From Citrobacter gillenii (lineage in GTDB: Bacteria > Pseudomonadota > Gammaproteobacteria > Enterobacterales > Enterobacteriaceae): a DNA stretch of 64,000 bases. The translations under genes and the position numbers were made by a program. The stretch is taken from the NCBI RefSeq assembly GCF_013337685.1, contig NZ_SUQN01000008.1, forward strand, positions 1 through 64,000, read 5' to 3'. The notes under the pieces were generated by a model. That model was given only the letters and a program-made list of their open reading frames with translations. It was not told where the DNA came from and did no database searches. This document shows, one piece after another, positions 41,413 through 50,105 of this stretch (position 1 is the stretch's first letter; every line of letters begins with the position of its first letter).

Positions 41413-42583
41413 TGCCGCCATGGACGACCTCGACATCCGCCACGAACAGCGCTTTTCCGGTGCCAGCCGAATTATCCTGCTCAGCACGCTGCTGTTTGCC
41501 ATTCTGGGCATCTGGGCATACTTCGGGACGCTGGATGAAGTCTCCACCGGCAGCGGCAAAGTGATCCCCAGCTCGCGCGAACAGGTGCTGCAGTCGCTTG
41601 ACGGCGGGATCCTCGCCGAACTGACGGTGCGCGAAGGAGACAAAGTACAGGCCAATCAGGTAGTGGCCCGTCTCGACCCGACCCGCTCGGAATCTAACGT
41701 CGGCGAAAGCGCCGCCCGATACCGCGCTTCGCTGGCCTCCAGCGCGCGACTCAATGCCGAAGTCAACGATCTGCCGCTGACCTTTCCCGATGCACTGAAC
41801 GCCTGGCCCGACCTTATCGCCTCCGAAACCCGGCTGTATAAAAGCCGTCGGGCGCAGCTTGCCGACGCGATGGTCGAACTCCAGGATGCGCTGGTCTCGG
41901 TAAATAAAGAGCTGGCAATCACCCAGCGGCTGGAGAAAAGCGGCGCCGCCAGCCATGTGGAAGTGCTGCGCCTGCAGCGACAAAAAAGCGACCTCGGACT
42001 AAAAATCACCGACCTGCGCTCGCAGTATTACGTGCAGGCGCGGGAAGTACTGTCAAAAGCCAACGCCGAAGTAGATATGCTGGCGGCCATTTTGAAGGGG
42101 CGTGAAGATTCCGTCACCCGTCTGACCGTCCGCGCCCCGATGCGCGGCATCGTGAAAAACATCCAGGTCACCACCATTGGCGGCGTGATCCCGCCCAACG
42201 GCGAGATGATGGAGATTGTACCGGTCGACGATCACCTGCTGATAGAAACACGCCTGTCACCGCGCGATATCGCCTTTATTCACCCCGGACAGCGAGCACT
42301 GGTGAAAATTACCGCCTATGACTACGCCATTTACGGCGGACTGGAAGGCGTGGTCGAAACCATCTCCCCGGACACCATTCAGGACAAAGTAAAGCCAGAA
42401 GTCTTCTACTACCGCGTGTTTATCCGCACCCATCAGGACTATTTGCAGAACAAACTGGGCCGTCATTTCTCGATCGTTCCGGGCATGATTGCCAGCGTGG
42501 ATATCAAAACCGGTGAAAAAACCATCGCCGACTATTTAATCAAACCGTTTAATCGCGCAAAAGAAGCGCTACGGGAGCGCTAA
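41393..42583 (+). CDS. bapD: HlyD-family periplasmic adaptor of the BapA secretion system
   Basis: Membrane fusion protein linking the ABC exporter to the outer membrane channel. The 396 residues have one N-terminal membrane segment (about 24-45), a lipoyl/barrel-sandwich region split by a long coiled coil (about 95-225) and a C-terminal HlyD beta-barrel (RLSPRDIAFIHPGQ). The ATG follows GGGAGTGG inside the end of bapC. Last gene of the operon, 72 bases before ssrA. Confidence 0.93.
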   Translation: MKTNPHDAAMDDLDIRHEQRFSGASRIILLSTLLFAILGIWAYFGTLDEVSTGSGKVIPSSREQVLQSLDGGILAELTVREGDKVQANQVVARLDPTRSESNVGESAARYRASLASSARLNAEVNDLPLTFPDALNAWPDLIASETRLYKSRRAQLADAMVELQDALVSVNKELAITQRLEKSGAASHVEVLRLQRQKSDLGLKITDLRSQYYVQAREVLSKANAEVDMLAAILKGREDSVTRLTVRAPMRGIVKNIQVTTIGGVIPPNGEMMEIVPVDDHLLIETRLSPRDIAFIHPGQRALVKITAYDYAIYGGLEGVVETISPDTIQDKVKPEVFYYRVFIRTHQDYLQNKLGRHFSIVPGMIASVDIKTGEKTIADYLIKPFNRAKEALRER

Positions 42584-42635
42584 ATCGTTGAGGATAAGGG
42601 GTTGCAGGGGCTGGTCACGCGTGTCACAAGTCTGT

Positions 42636-42641
42636 TATACT
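42636..42641 (+). promoter_or_regulatory. ssrA promoter -10 element
   Basis: TATACT at 42636-42641 lies 14 bases before the mature tmRNA 5' end, matching a pre-tmRNA with a leader of a few bases that RNase P removes. The -35 is not distinctive. Confidence 0.6.
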
Positions 42642-42655
42642 TGCCTTAACACATT

Positions 42656-43018
42656 GGGGCTGATTCTGGATTCGACGGGATTTGCGAAACCCAAGGTGCA
42701 TGCCGAGGGGCGGTTGGCCTCGTAAAAAGCCGCAAAAAAATAGTCGCAAACGACGAAAACTACGCTTTAGCAGCTTAATAACCTGCTAAGAGCCCTCTCT
42801 CCCTAGCTTCCGCTCTTAAGACGGGGATAAAGAGAGGTCAAACCCAAAAGAGATCGCGCGGATGTCCTGCCTGGGGCTGAAGTGCTAAAACTAATCAGGC
42901 TAGTTCGTTAGTGGCGTGTCTGTCCGCAGCTGGCGTGCGAATGTAAAGACTGACTAAGCATGTAGTGCCGAGGATGTAGGAATTTCGGACGCGGGTTCAA
43001 CTCCCGCCAGCTCCACCA
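42656..43018 (+). ncRNA. ssrA: transfer-messenger RNA (tmRNA)
   Basis: The 363-nt gene runs from GGGGCTGATTCTGG to the tRNA-like 3' end CCAGCTCCACCA. The tag reading frame at 42746-42778 encodes ANDENYALAA followed by TAA, the standard enterobacterial proteolysis tag. Its 3' end (T arm, GGTTCAACTCCC) is the attachment site of the island that follows. Partner SmpB is encoded at 25417. Confidence 0.98.
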
Positions 43019-43100
43019 AAATTCTCCATCGGTGATTACCAGAGTCATCCGATGAAGTCCTAAGAGCCCGCATGGCGCAAGCCCTGCGGGCTTTTTTGTG
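42982..43100 (+). repeat. left attachment region attL (ssrA 3' end)
   Basis: About 115 bases here, covering the tmRNA T arm, its 3' end and the ssrA terminator, recur as a direct repeat at 53081-53196 with few differences. The left copy keeps a functional tmRNA end, the usual outcome when a P4-type integrase uses ssrA. Confidence 0.88.
43064..43097 (+). terminator. ssrA terminator
   Basis: AGCCCGCA...TGCGGGCT stem followed by six T, 46 bases after the tmRNA end. The copy at attR (53161 onward) has the same layout with substitutions in the stem. Confidence 0.85.
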
Positions 43101-43152
43101 CCCTCAATTTGTCCCGTTAAGTCCGAAGAGAACTAATTAAATCCGAACCTTT

Positions 43153-43203
43153 TAGGCCCATTGATAGGCCCAACGAAAAGCTCTATTGTTTTCGTTGGGC
43201 CTA
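43153..43203 (+). promoter_or_regulatory. perfect dyad and TAGGCCCA repeats before the integrase
   Basis: A perfect 15-bp inverted repeat (TAGGCCCAACGAAAA at 43165-43179 and its complement at 43189-43203) ends 18 bases before the integrase ATG, with another direct TAGGCCCA at 43153. It could be an operator for integrase control or an RNA stem in the leader. The counterpart at attR keeps the dyad with a different sequence. Confidence 0.65.
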
Positions 43204-44451
43204 AACGCATGGAGACTCCCCATGGCAAGAAAAACCAAGCCGTTAACCGATACGGAAATCAAAGCCGCCAAACCTAAGGAAGCGGACTACGTTCTCTATG
43301 ATGGCGATGGCCTTGAGCTACTCATCAAATCCACCGGTAGCAAAATATGGCAGTTTCGCTACATTCGTCCTGTCACCAAGAAACGTGCAAAGAAGAGTAT
43401 TGGCCCCTACCCGTCAGTTACCCTTGCTGATGCCCGAAACTATCGTGCAGAGTCTCGTTCTCTACTGACGAAACAGATCGATCCTCAGGAGCATCAACAA
43501 GAACAACTGCGCAGTTCGCTTGAAGCTAAAACCAATACTTTCCAGCTCGTTGCTGAACGTTGGTGGAATGTGAAGAAAGCCAGTGTGACCGAGGACTATG
43601 CAGAAGATATCTGGCGCTCTCTTGAGAGAGATATCTTTCCTGTGATTGGTGACGTCATCGTTACAGATATTAAAGCTCATACATTGGTTCATGCCGTTCA
43701 ACCAGTTCAGGCCCAAGGAGCCTTGGAAACTGTCCGTCGTCTTTGCCAACGTATCAATGAGGTCATGGTTTATGCTCAAAACACAGGTCTGATTGATGCT
43801 GTCCCCAGTGTCAATATTGGCAAGGCATTCGAGAAGCCTCAGAAAAAGAACATGCCGAGTATCCGTCCAGACCAGCTACCGCAACTCATGCAGACCATGC
43901 GTACCGCCAACATTATCCTACCAACACGATGCCTATTCATGTGGCAACTTCTTACTATCACCCGCCCTGCCGAAGCGGCTGAAGCCCACTGGGACGAGAT
44001 AGACCTGGAAGCACGAGAATGGAAAATCCCCGCAGCTCGAATGAAGATGAACCGAGATCATACGGTTCCATTATCGGATGAAGCCCTTACCATTCTAGAA
44101 ATGATGAAGCCTTTGAGTAGTAATAGAGAATTCATTTTTCCAAGCCGTATCAAACCGAATCAGTCTATGAATAGAATAGCCAAACAGTAAACGCTGCGCT
44201 TAAACGTGCTGGCTTTGGTGGTGTGCTCGTCTCTCATGGCTTGCGATCTATTGCTAGTACTGCCCTTAATGAGCAGGGTTTTCTACCTGACGTTATTGAA
44301 GCGGCATTAGCCCATGTGGATAAGAATGAGGTTCGCCGTGGTTATAACCGTACAGATTATCTTGAGCAGAGACGACCAATGATGCAGTGGTGGGCTGAAT
44401 TCGTGAAAAAGGCAGATAGTGGGAGCATCATTGAAAACAGAGAACTAAGAC

Positions 44452-44455
44452 TTGT
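44452..44455 (+). repeat. target site duplication TTGT, left of the IS
   Basis: TTGT immediately before the IS left end; the matching copy is at 45652-45655. Confidence 0.85.
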
Positions 44456-45651
44456 GGTAATCCCCCCATTTTTAACGGAGGTGATAAGTAGAATCAGGTC
44501 ATGCGTTGAATATGCTGCATCGGCGTGAAGCCATTCAGTGCCATATTCGGACGTTCGTGATTATAAAACCATTGCCACTGCGTGGCATAGCCCTGCAATT
44601 CGTCCAGTGAGTTAAACAGGTGCTGACCCAGCCAGTCATAACGCACCGTCCGGTTATATCGCTCAATATAGGCATTCTGTTGAGGTTTGCCGGGCTGAAT
44701 AAAACGAAGCGTTATATTCTGCTGAGCTGCCCATGACATCAGTACTTTGCCGGTATATTCTGGACCGTTATCGCATCGTATTGCTGTCGGTTTACCTTTC
44801 CATTCAATGAGTTGTTCGAGAGTCCTCACCACACGACTTGCTGGCAGGGAAAAATCCACTTCAATAGCCAGTGCTTCACGATTAAAGTCATCGATGACAT
44901 TCAGTAAACGGATGGAGCGACCATCTGATAGCTGATCATGCATGAAGTCCATCGACCAGCATTCATTGCGGCTTTCTGGCACCCTCAGGGGTTCAGGTTT
45001 ATCCCGTTTCAGTCTTTTTTTCGGCTTTATTCGCATGTTCAGCGATAGCTCGCAGTAAATTCGGTACACCCTTTTGTGGTTGAAGCGGAAGCCTTTTACA
45101 TTGCGCAGGTACAAAAAGCACAGGCCAAACCCCCAGTTGCGCTGACTGCCAGTGATGCGGAGCAGCCAGTCAGCAATGACCTCATTTTCCTCATTCAGTT
45201 GAGGCTGATAGCGATAGCAACTTTCGCTGACAACAAACAACTGGCAGGCAAAACTTATGCTGACATTCCGGCTCCTGACCGCATCCTGCGCCATCTGCTT
45301 TCGACGCGATGGCTTCACCACTTTTTTGCCATGGCTTCCTGAATGATTTCGGCTTTGAGGCGCTCTTCAGCATACATTTTTTTGAGGCGGCGGTTTTCGT
45401 CTTCCAGCTCTTTCAGACGAGTCATCATGGAGGCATCCATCCCGCCAAAACGCGAACGCCACTTATAGAAACTGGCGTTGCTCATGCCATGTTCACGACA
45501 CAGTTCAGCCACCGGTGTTCCGGCCTCGGCTTGCTTCAGAATGGACATGATCTGGCTGTCAGTAAAACGTGATTTTTTCATAGAGATCTCCCCGGTTCAG
45601 ATTACGAGAGAATTCTACTTATGAACACACCGGTTTTTCGGGGGGATTACC
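44456..45651 (-). mobile_element. IS3-family insertion sequence, 1196 bp
   Basis: The ends are symmetric (GGTAATCCCCCC at the left, GGGGGGATTACC at the right), and imperfect inverted repeats continue inward to ATAAGTAGAAT. The element is flanked by a 4-bp direct repeat TTGT, the size usual for the IS407 subgroup of IS3. Removing the IS and one TTGT restores the integrase C-terminus exactly, so the boundaries are reliable. Confidence 0.9.
44494..45581 (-). CDS. IS3-family transposase OrfA/OrfB (programmed -1 frameshift)
   Basis: OrfA (45315-45581, 88 residues) has a helix-turn-helix ([20 protein letters not shown]) and a leucine-zipper-like tail. OrfB (44494-45321, 275 residues as a free frame) has the DDE catalytic core: Asp in SMDFMHDQL, Asp in RCDNGPEY and Glu in NAYIERYNR. 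The frames overlap at A-AAA-AAG (complement of 45321-45327), the standard IS3 slippery heptamer that makes the OrfAB fusion transposase. Both frames look intact, so the element may be active. Confidence 0.92.
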
Positions 45652-45662
45652 TTGTAATCTGA

Positions 45663-45993
45663 ACAATTTGCAAAAATGCTTTGAAAGATAAGTTTTTCCG
45701 AGTTGTAAGGCCTCAATACACACCGACTCATTTTCCATACCAAGGATTGATGCTGCTTAGCACCGTGATCTATTGAGATGACTGAGATCTATAAGTCAGG
45801 ACTTAGCTGCTTTTGATATAGCCCAAGTCGGTGAATATTTCTAAATTCCTATTGAATCAGTCGATTAAGACTTTAGTAGCCTGCTAAAGACCTCATCTAA
45901 TGAGCTAGGTCAGTGTGTTTTTCGCAGAAAGTGATGGCATAATCACACTATGATTTTTTATTTTCAGAACTCAAATGGGCTGACAGAATCCGA
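45663..45993 (+). promoter_or_regulatory. control region upstream of the methyltransferase operon
   Basis: An AT-rich 331-bp interval without a supported gene. It must hold the promoter of the three-gene operon, but no strong -35/-10 pair stands out. A short dyad GTGAT-N6-ATCAC at 45931-45946 with an adjoining ACACT half is an operator candidate of the kind seen before R-M genes (inference). Confidence 0.4.
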
Positions 45994-47139
45994 ATGAAGA
46001 ATATTCAACAAAAACAAAAGCCCGTGGCAATCGATTTGTTTGCAGGAGCTGGAGGATTTTCTCTAGCCGCTGTTAATGCGGGCTTTTCTTTAGCACTGGC
46101 CATTGAAAATGATGCCTATGCTGTGAAAACTTACAAAAAAAATATCGTTAGATACGCTGGGGCAAAGGACGTCATAGTTCTCGATGAGAGCATATTGAAA
46201 TACACGCCTGAAAAAGTGTACAAAGAGCATTTGGCTGGGAAAGGTTGTGATCTTCTTCTGGGTGGGCCACCCTGCCAAGGTTTTTCGACCCACCGAATTT
46301 TAGATGCAGGAGTTGATGATCCGCGAAATGAGCTAGTACTCGCGTATTTTAGGTTTGTTAAAGCATTTCATCCCCGCGTTTTTTTGATGGAGAATGTACC
46401 GGGTATACTCTGGGAACGGCATAAAAGTTACCTGGAAGCCTTCTACGAGGAGGGTGCTAAAGCAGGCTATACAGTTTTTGAGCCTGTTGTGTTAGATGCA
46501 CGAGACTTTGGTGTACCTCAAAGACGTAAGCGGGTATTCATACTAGGCATTAGGGATATAGTCGATACACAAGACTTCGTCTGGCCCCCAGAACCAACAC
46601 ATGCACCACTGGACAAAGTGAAAGGAGATTTAAAAGTGTGGGCTGCCTGTGAAAGCGTATTTAGTCCCGCGCCCGATGGAGATGAAAACGATATACACAT
46701 GAATCATGGGCCTGAGTTGGTAAAAGCTTTTTCAAATACACCACCAAACGGTGGAAGCCGCAAAGATTCAGGTCGGGTGCTCCCTTGTCATGCAAAGCAT
46801 GATGGCCATAAAGATGTCTATGGACGTATCAATCCTGCGTTACCCGCACCAACAATGACAACAGCGTGCATTAATCCCTCTAAAGGTCGTTTCGTACATC
46901 CTACCGAGCACCATGGTATTACCCTACGACAGGCTGCAAGAATTCAAACATTTCCGGATGATTATATCTTTACTGGTGGGCTTACAGCGGCAGGCCGGCA
47001 AATTGGCAACGCCGTACCGGTAATGATGGGAACATACCTCATCCGATACATCAAACAACATCTGCTGAAAAACAATGATATTCATCTATATAACGGTGCC
47101 ACGGCAGATTCTGATAAACGAGATATTGAGAATATATGA
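45994..47139 (+). CDS. DNA C5-cytosine methyltransferase
   Basis: SAM-dependent enzyme adding a methyl group to C5 of cytosine in a specific DNA site. The 381 residues carry all main motifs in order: I (DLFAGAGG, 14-21), IV with catalytic Cys94 (GGPPCQGFS, 90-98), VI (ENVPG, 123-127), VIII (QRRKR, 166-170), a target-recognition region (about 185-300), IX and X (GNAVP, 348-352). It is thus probably active; the target sequence cannot be read. It opens the operon and overlaps the ATPase gene by four bases (ATGA). No cognate restriction nuclease or Vsr gene is seen in the island. Confidence 0.93.
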   Translation: MKNIQQKQKPVAIDLFAGAGGFSLAAVNAGFSLALAIENDAYAVKTYKKNIVRYAGAKDVIVLDESILKYTPEKVYKEHLAGKGCDLLLGGPPCQGFSTHRILDAGVDDPRNELVLAYFRFVKAFHPRVFLMENVPGILWERHKSYLEAFYEEGAKAGYTVFEPVVLDARDFGVPQRRKRVFILGIRDIVDTQDFVWPPEPTHAPLDKVKGDLKVWAACESVFSPAPDGDENDIHMNHGPELVKAFSNTPPNGGSRKDSGRVLPCHAKHDGHKDVYGRINPALPAPTMTTACINPSKGRFVHPTEHHGITLRQAARIQTFPDDYIFTGGLTAAGRQIGNAVPVMMGTYLIRYIKQHLLKNNDIHLYNGATADSDKRDIENI

Positions 47140-50105
47140 TTCAAACACTCGCGTTTCGCACCCAAGCCAGGACGGTCGATCATCTTGGGCGTGAACAAAT
47201 TGCCGACTGTCCAACCGCTATTTCTGAACTCTGGAAAAATGCTTATGATGCTTATGCACGAAACGTAAGCCTTCATCTTTTTGATGAACAAGAGCCTGTT
47301 GCGGCCGTATTCGATGATGGGCATGGAATGAACTTTGAGGAGTTTGTAAACCGTTGGCTTGTCGTTGGTACCACATCTAAGTATGAGAACAATACGAAGG
47401 ATGATGAAGATCGTGATGGTTTGCCAAAGCGAACTCGCCAAGGCCAGAAAGGCATCGGACGTCTGTCATCAGCAAACCTAGGTCCGTTACTTCTCATTGT
47501 AACTAAAAGAAAAAATGCTGATTTCGTTGCGGCTCTAATTGACTGGCGAATTTTTGAAAACCCTTACTTGGTACTTTCGGATATAGAGGTGCCAGTCACC
47601 GAATTTAAAAATAAAGATCAGTTATTTGTAATCCTTCCGCAATTGTTCAATCGTCTATTGGATAACATCCAAGGTGATAAAGAAGATACTCCCCGTTCTC
47701 AAAGACTTAAGCTTGCTTGGGAGACTTACGACCGCGTGGTTCAGGAAAATAGTCCCTCCTCACCTAAACCATCAGCGGTTATAGCCAGCACTATAGTCAA
47801 TGCCCGCTTCGAAGAGCATCATCTGACTCCATGGTCTGTCTGGGAGGGTAGCTCTTCCCATGGTTCAGCGTTGATTGTATCTGATATTAATTACGATCTT
47901 CGAGCTCAATTACCTTCAGTTGAACCAGATGGGAATGTTAATAAAATTCGAGAAGCCCTCGTTTCAACTCTGTCTGCATTTACGGATCCCTACGTTGATA
48001 ATGACGCAATTGAATTTAATGCCTTCGCTCCTGAATTTTCTTATGAAGTCAGGATCTGGTCAGGTGCTGTTTCTAAAATGATTGTGGAAGACGAGCGTAG
48101 ATCAATTAATCGTGATGTGCTGGAAGAAGCAGAACATTTGCTTTCAGGAAACATTGATGCCGAAGGCATTTTCAAAGGGCAAATAAAGGCATTTGGTCAA
48201 TGGCTTTTTCAGGGTTCTGACTACATCATTTATCCCCCTAAAGATTTTAAACTACCATCTGGTCCCACAACGTTAGTGGGTCCATTCAGCTTAACTGTCG
48301 CGACTTACGAAAGGACTCAGCGCAACACTACATTGTCTGAGACTGATTGGGCCAGATTCGAAAAACTCGCTTATGAACACGGTGGTTTTTTACTATTCCG
48401 TAATGGTCTTCGGGTCCTCCCGTATGGGCGAACGGATAATGATTTCTTTGAAATTGAAACCCGCCGTAGTATCTCAGCAGGGCGTGAATTCTGGAATGCT
48501 CGTAGGATGTTTGGTCGTGTCGCTATATCTCGCGAACAAAATCCTAACTTGAAAGACAAAGCTGGTAGAGAAGGGTTTATTGATAATCGAAGCGCAAAAG
48601 CGCTGCGTGCATTGGTCATTCATATTCTGCGAACCGCAGCCTATCAGTATTTTGGTCAGGCATCAGAATTACGAAACCAGGTACTGCCGGATGTACAAGC
48701 AAAATATGATAAGGAAAGAGCTGATAAAGAGCGGCAAGTATTGTCCGCAAAAAATGCGAGCCGCTTCCGATCTAATCTCCGGAAGAATCTCCCCTTACTA
48801 AATGAGATATATGCTGAAACGGAAAATATCCTCTTCGAAACAAAAATTGAAAATGAACAGGATCTTATTAATGCACAGTCATTAATCACAAGGCTCACTG
48901 AAAACATGGCCGATCTGCGCCTATCTGGAGCACCTGCCAAACTTGGTGCAATTGAAGATGACTATCGCGCATACAGAGCCATGTACGCTGAAATAACTCT
49001 AAAAATCAAGGAATTAGAGGATAAGCGAGCAACCGCAATTGAGCTTATAAAACCAGCTAAGCCCGAGGAAATAGCGCAAAAGCAGCTAAACAGCCACTCA
49101 AGTCGTCTTCAGGCACGTCTTAGAACTTGGCGTAAAGCCATTGAAACGATTCAGAATACAGAAAGTGAACGAGTTGCGTCTCTGTTTGACGAACGAAATA
49201 AAGCATTTCATCAGGATGCCATGCCCTTAGTTGAGAACGTCCGCCTCGGCCGGTGCGGTCTAGACGATGCGCTTGCCGAAATGAAAGCAATTTTTCAAAA
49301 GCTTGATAGTGAGAATGAAGATACCTTTCAGTCATACCTTTATGCGTTAGAAATCATGAGCGAAAATATTAATATTGAACTTATCGCGCGACAAGGCACC
49401 GCTGAAAATGTGACGTTACGAGAGGATCTCAACAGGCTCAATCAAGTGGCTCAACTTGGCATCACCGTTGAAATACTCGGGCATGAATTAGCAAGTAATG
49501 AACGGATGGTTTACGAAGGTATTCGCCAGATTCAGCAGGCAGGGCAGTTTGCAGGAACCGAACTCATTGTCGAAGGGTTTGAAGCTTTGAGCCAGCAACT
49601 TGAGTTTCTTTCACCGCTAAAAGTGTCTGGTACCAAAGCCAGGCGGTTAATAACAGGTAGAGAAATTGAAGATTATCTGAATAAATTTTTTGGTGCAGTA
49701 ATACGCAATAGAAAGATCAATATCCATGCTTCAGAAGAGTTTCGACAATTTACTCTTTATGAGCAGCCTTCTCGCATATATCCGGTTTTTGTAAATTTAG
49801 TGAACAATAGCGTTTACTGGATGGTTAATTCCCGTACAGATGAACCAGAAGTTTTCCTTTCGGTTGAGGAAGAGCGAATAGTTATCTCCGACAATGGGCC
49901 TGGTATCAACCCAGTGGACCAAGAACATCTTTTCAAAATGTTCTTTACCCGTAAATCTAGTGGCGGTAGAGGAATTGGACTTTATTTATGTCGCACAAAT
50001 TTACAGGCTGGCGGGCATTCAATAGCGTACACCACAGAGCGTAAGTTCAGACGTCTTAGCGGTGCTAATTTTGTCATTGATTTTAAGGGGGCCACTTTTG
50101 GCTGA
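47136..50105 (+). CDS. dual-GHKL protein: MORC/Hsp90-like ATPase fused to histidine kinase
   Basis: A 989-residue predicted soluble protein. Residues about 20-160 form a MORC/Hsp90/MutL-type GHKL ATPase: N-box ELWKNAYDA (31-39), DDGHGM (60-65), GTTSK (78-82) and lid GQKGIGRL (103-110). The middle (about 160-500) is an unassigned S5-like region, followed by a coiled-coil stretch (about 510-760). The C-terminus is a complete histidine kinase: H-box ILGHELASNE with His783, N-box FVNLVNNS (885-892), G1 SDNGPGI (918-924), F-box MFFTRKSS (935-942) and G2 GRGIGLYLC (944-952). Two GHKL domains in one chain are unusual. The next gene supplies a receiver. Relation to prokaryotic paraMORC ATPases of R-M contexts is inferred. 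Confidence 0.85.
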   Translation: MIQTLAFRTQARTVDHLGREQIADCPTAISELWKNAYDAYARNVSLHLFDEQEPVAAVFDDGHGMNFEEFVNRWLVVGTTSKYENNTKDDEDRDGLPKRTRQGQKGIGRLSSANLGPLLLIVTKRKNADFVAALIDWRIFENPYLVLSDIEVPVTEFKNKDQLFVILPQLFNRLLDNIQGDKEDTPRSQRLKLAWETYDRVVQENSPSSPKPSAVIASTIVNARFEEHHLTPWSVWEGSSSHGSALIVSDINYDLRAQLPSVEPDGNVNKIREALVSTLSAFTDPYVDNDAIEFNAFAPEFSYEVRIWSGAVSKMIVEDERRSINRDVLEEAEHLLSGNIDAEGIFKGQIKAFGQWLFQGSDYIIYPPKDFKLPSGPTTLVGPFSLTVATYERTQRNTTLSETDWARFEKLAYEHGGFLLFRNGLRVLPYGRTDNDFFEIETRRSISAGREFWNARRMFGRVAISREQNPNLKDKAGREGFIDNRSAKALRALVIHILRTAAYQYFGQASELRNQVLPDVQAKYDKERADKERQVLSAKNASRFRSNLRKNLPLLNEIYAETENILFETKIENEQDLINAQSLITRLTENMADLRLSGAPAKLGAIEDDYRAYRAMYAEITLKIKELEDKRATAIELIKPAKPEEIAQKQLNSHSSRLQARLRTWRKAIETIQNTESERVASLFDERNKAFHQDAMPLVENVRLGRCGLDDALAEMKAIFQKLDSENEDTFQSYLYALEIMSENINIELIARQGTAENVTLREDLNRLNQVAQLGITVEILGHELASNERMVYEGIRQIQQAGQFAGTELIVEGFEALSQQLEFLSPLKVSGTKARRLITGREIEDYLNKFFGAVIRNRKINIHASEEFRQFTLYEQPSRIYPVFVNLVNNSVYWMVNSRTDEPEVFLSVEEERIVISDNGPGINPVDQEHLFKMFFTRKSSGGRGIGLYLCRTNLQAGGHSIAYTTERKFRRLSGANFVIDFKGATFG

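Larger units (their letters stand above)
43222..45662 (+). pseudogene. int: P4-type tyrosine recombinase (integrase), frameshifted and IS-interrupted
   Basis: Site-specific recombinase of the P4 integrase family, beginning MARKTKPLTDTEIKAAKPKE at the ATG at 43222. The first fragment (43222-44190) has the N-terminal DUF4102 domain, core-binding domain and first catalytic Arg region (LLTITRPAEAAEAHWDEI). A 5-bp tandem duplication (GAATA twice, about 44168-44178) shifts frame and gives a stop at 44190. The other frame continues with SHGLRSIASTALNEQGF (HxxR box) and the AHVDKNEVRRGYNR tyrosine box. An IS then interrupts the codon after RELRL; the original end, Val-Ile-stop, is at 45656-45662. Both lesions are read directly from the sequence. 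Confidence 0.92.

Noticed and set aside
43222-44190. A complete shorter integrase ending at 44190
   Set aside because: It would lack the HxxR and catalytic Tyr boxes, which are present in the adjacent frame after a 5-bp duplication; it is a truncated pseudogene.
44747-45572. Plus-strand open frames inside the IS
   Set aside because: They lie opposite the transposase genes and have no support of their own.
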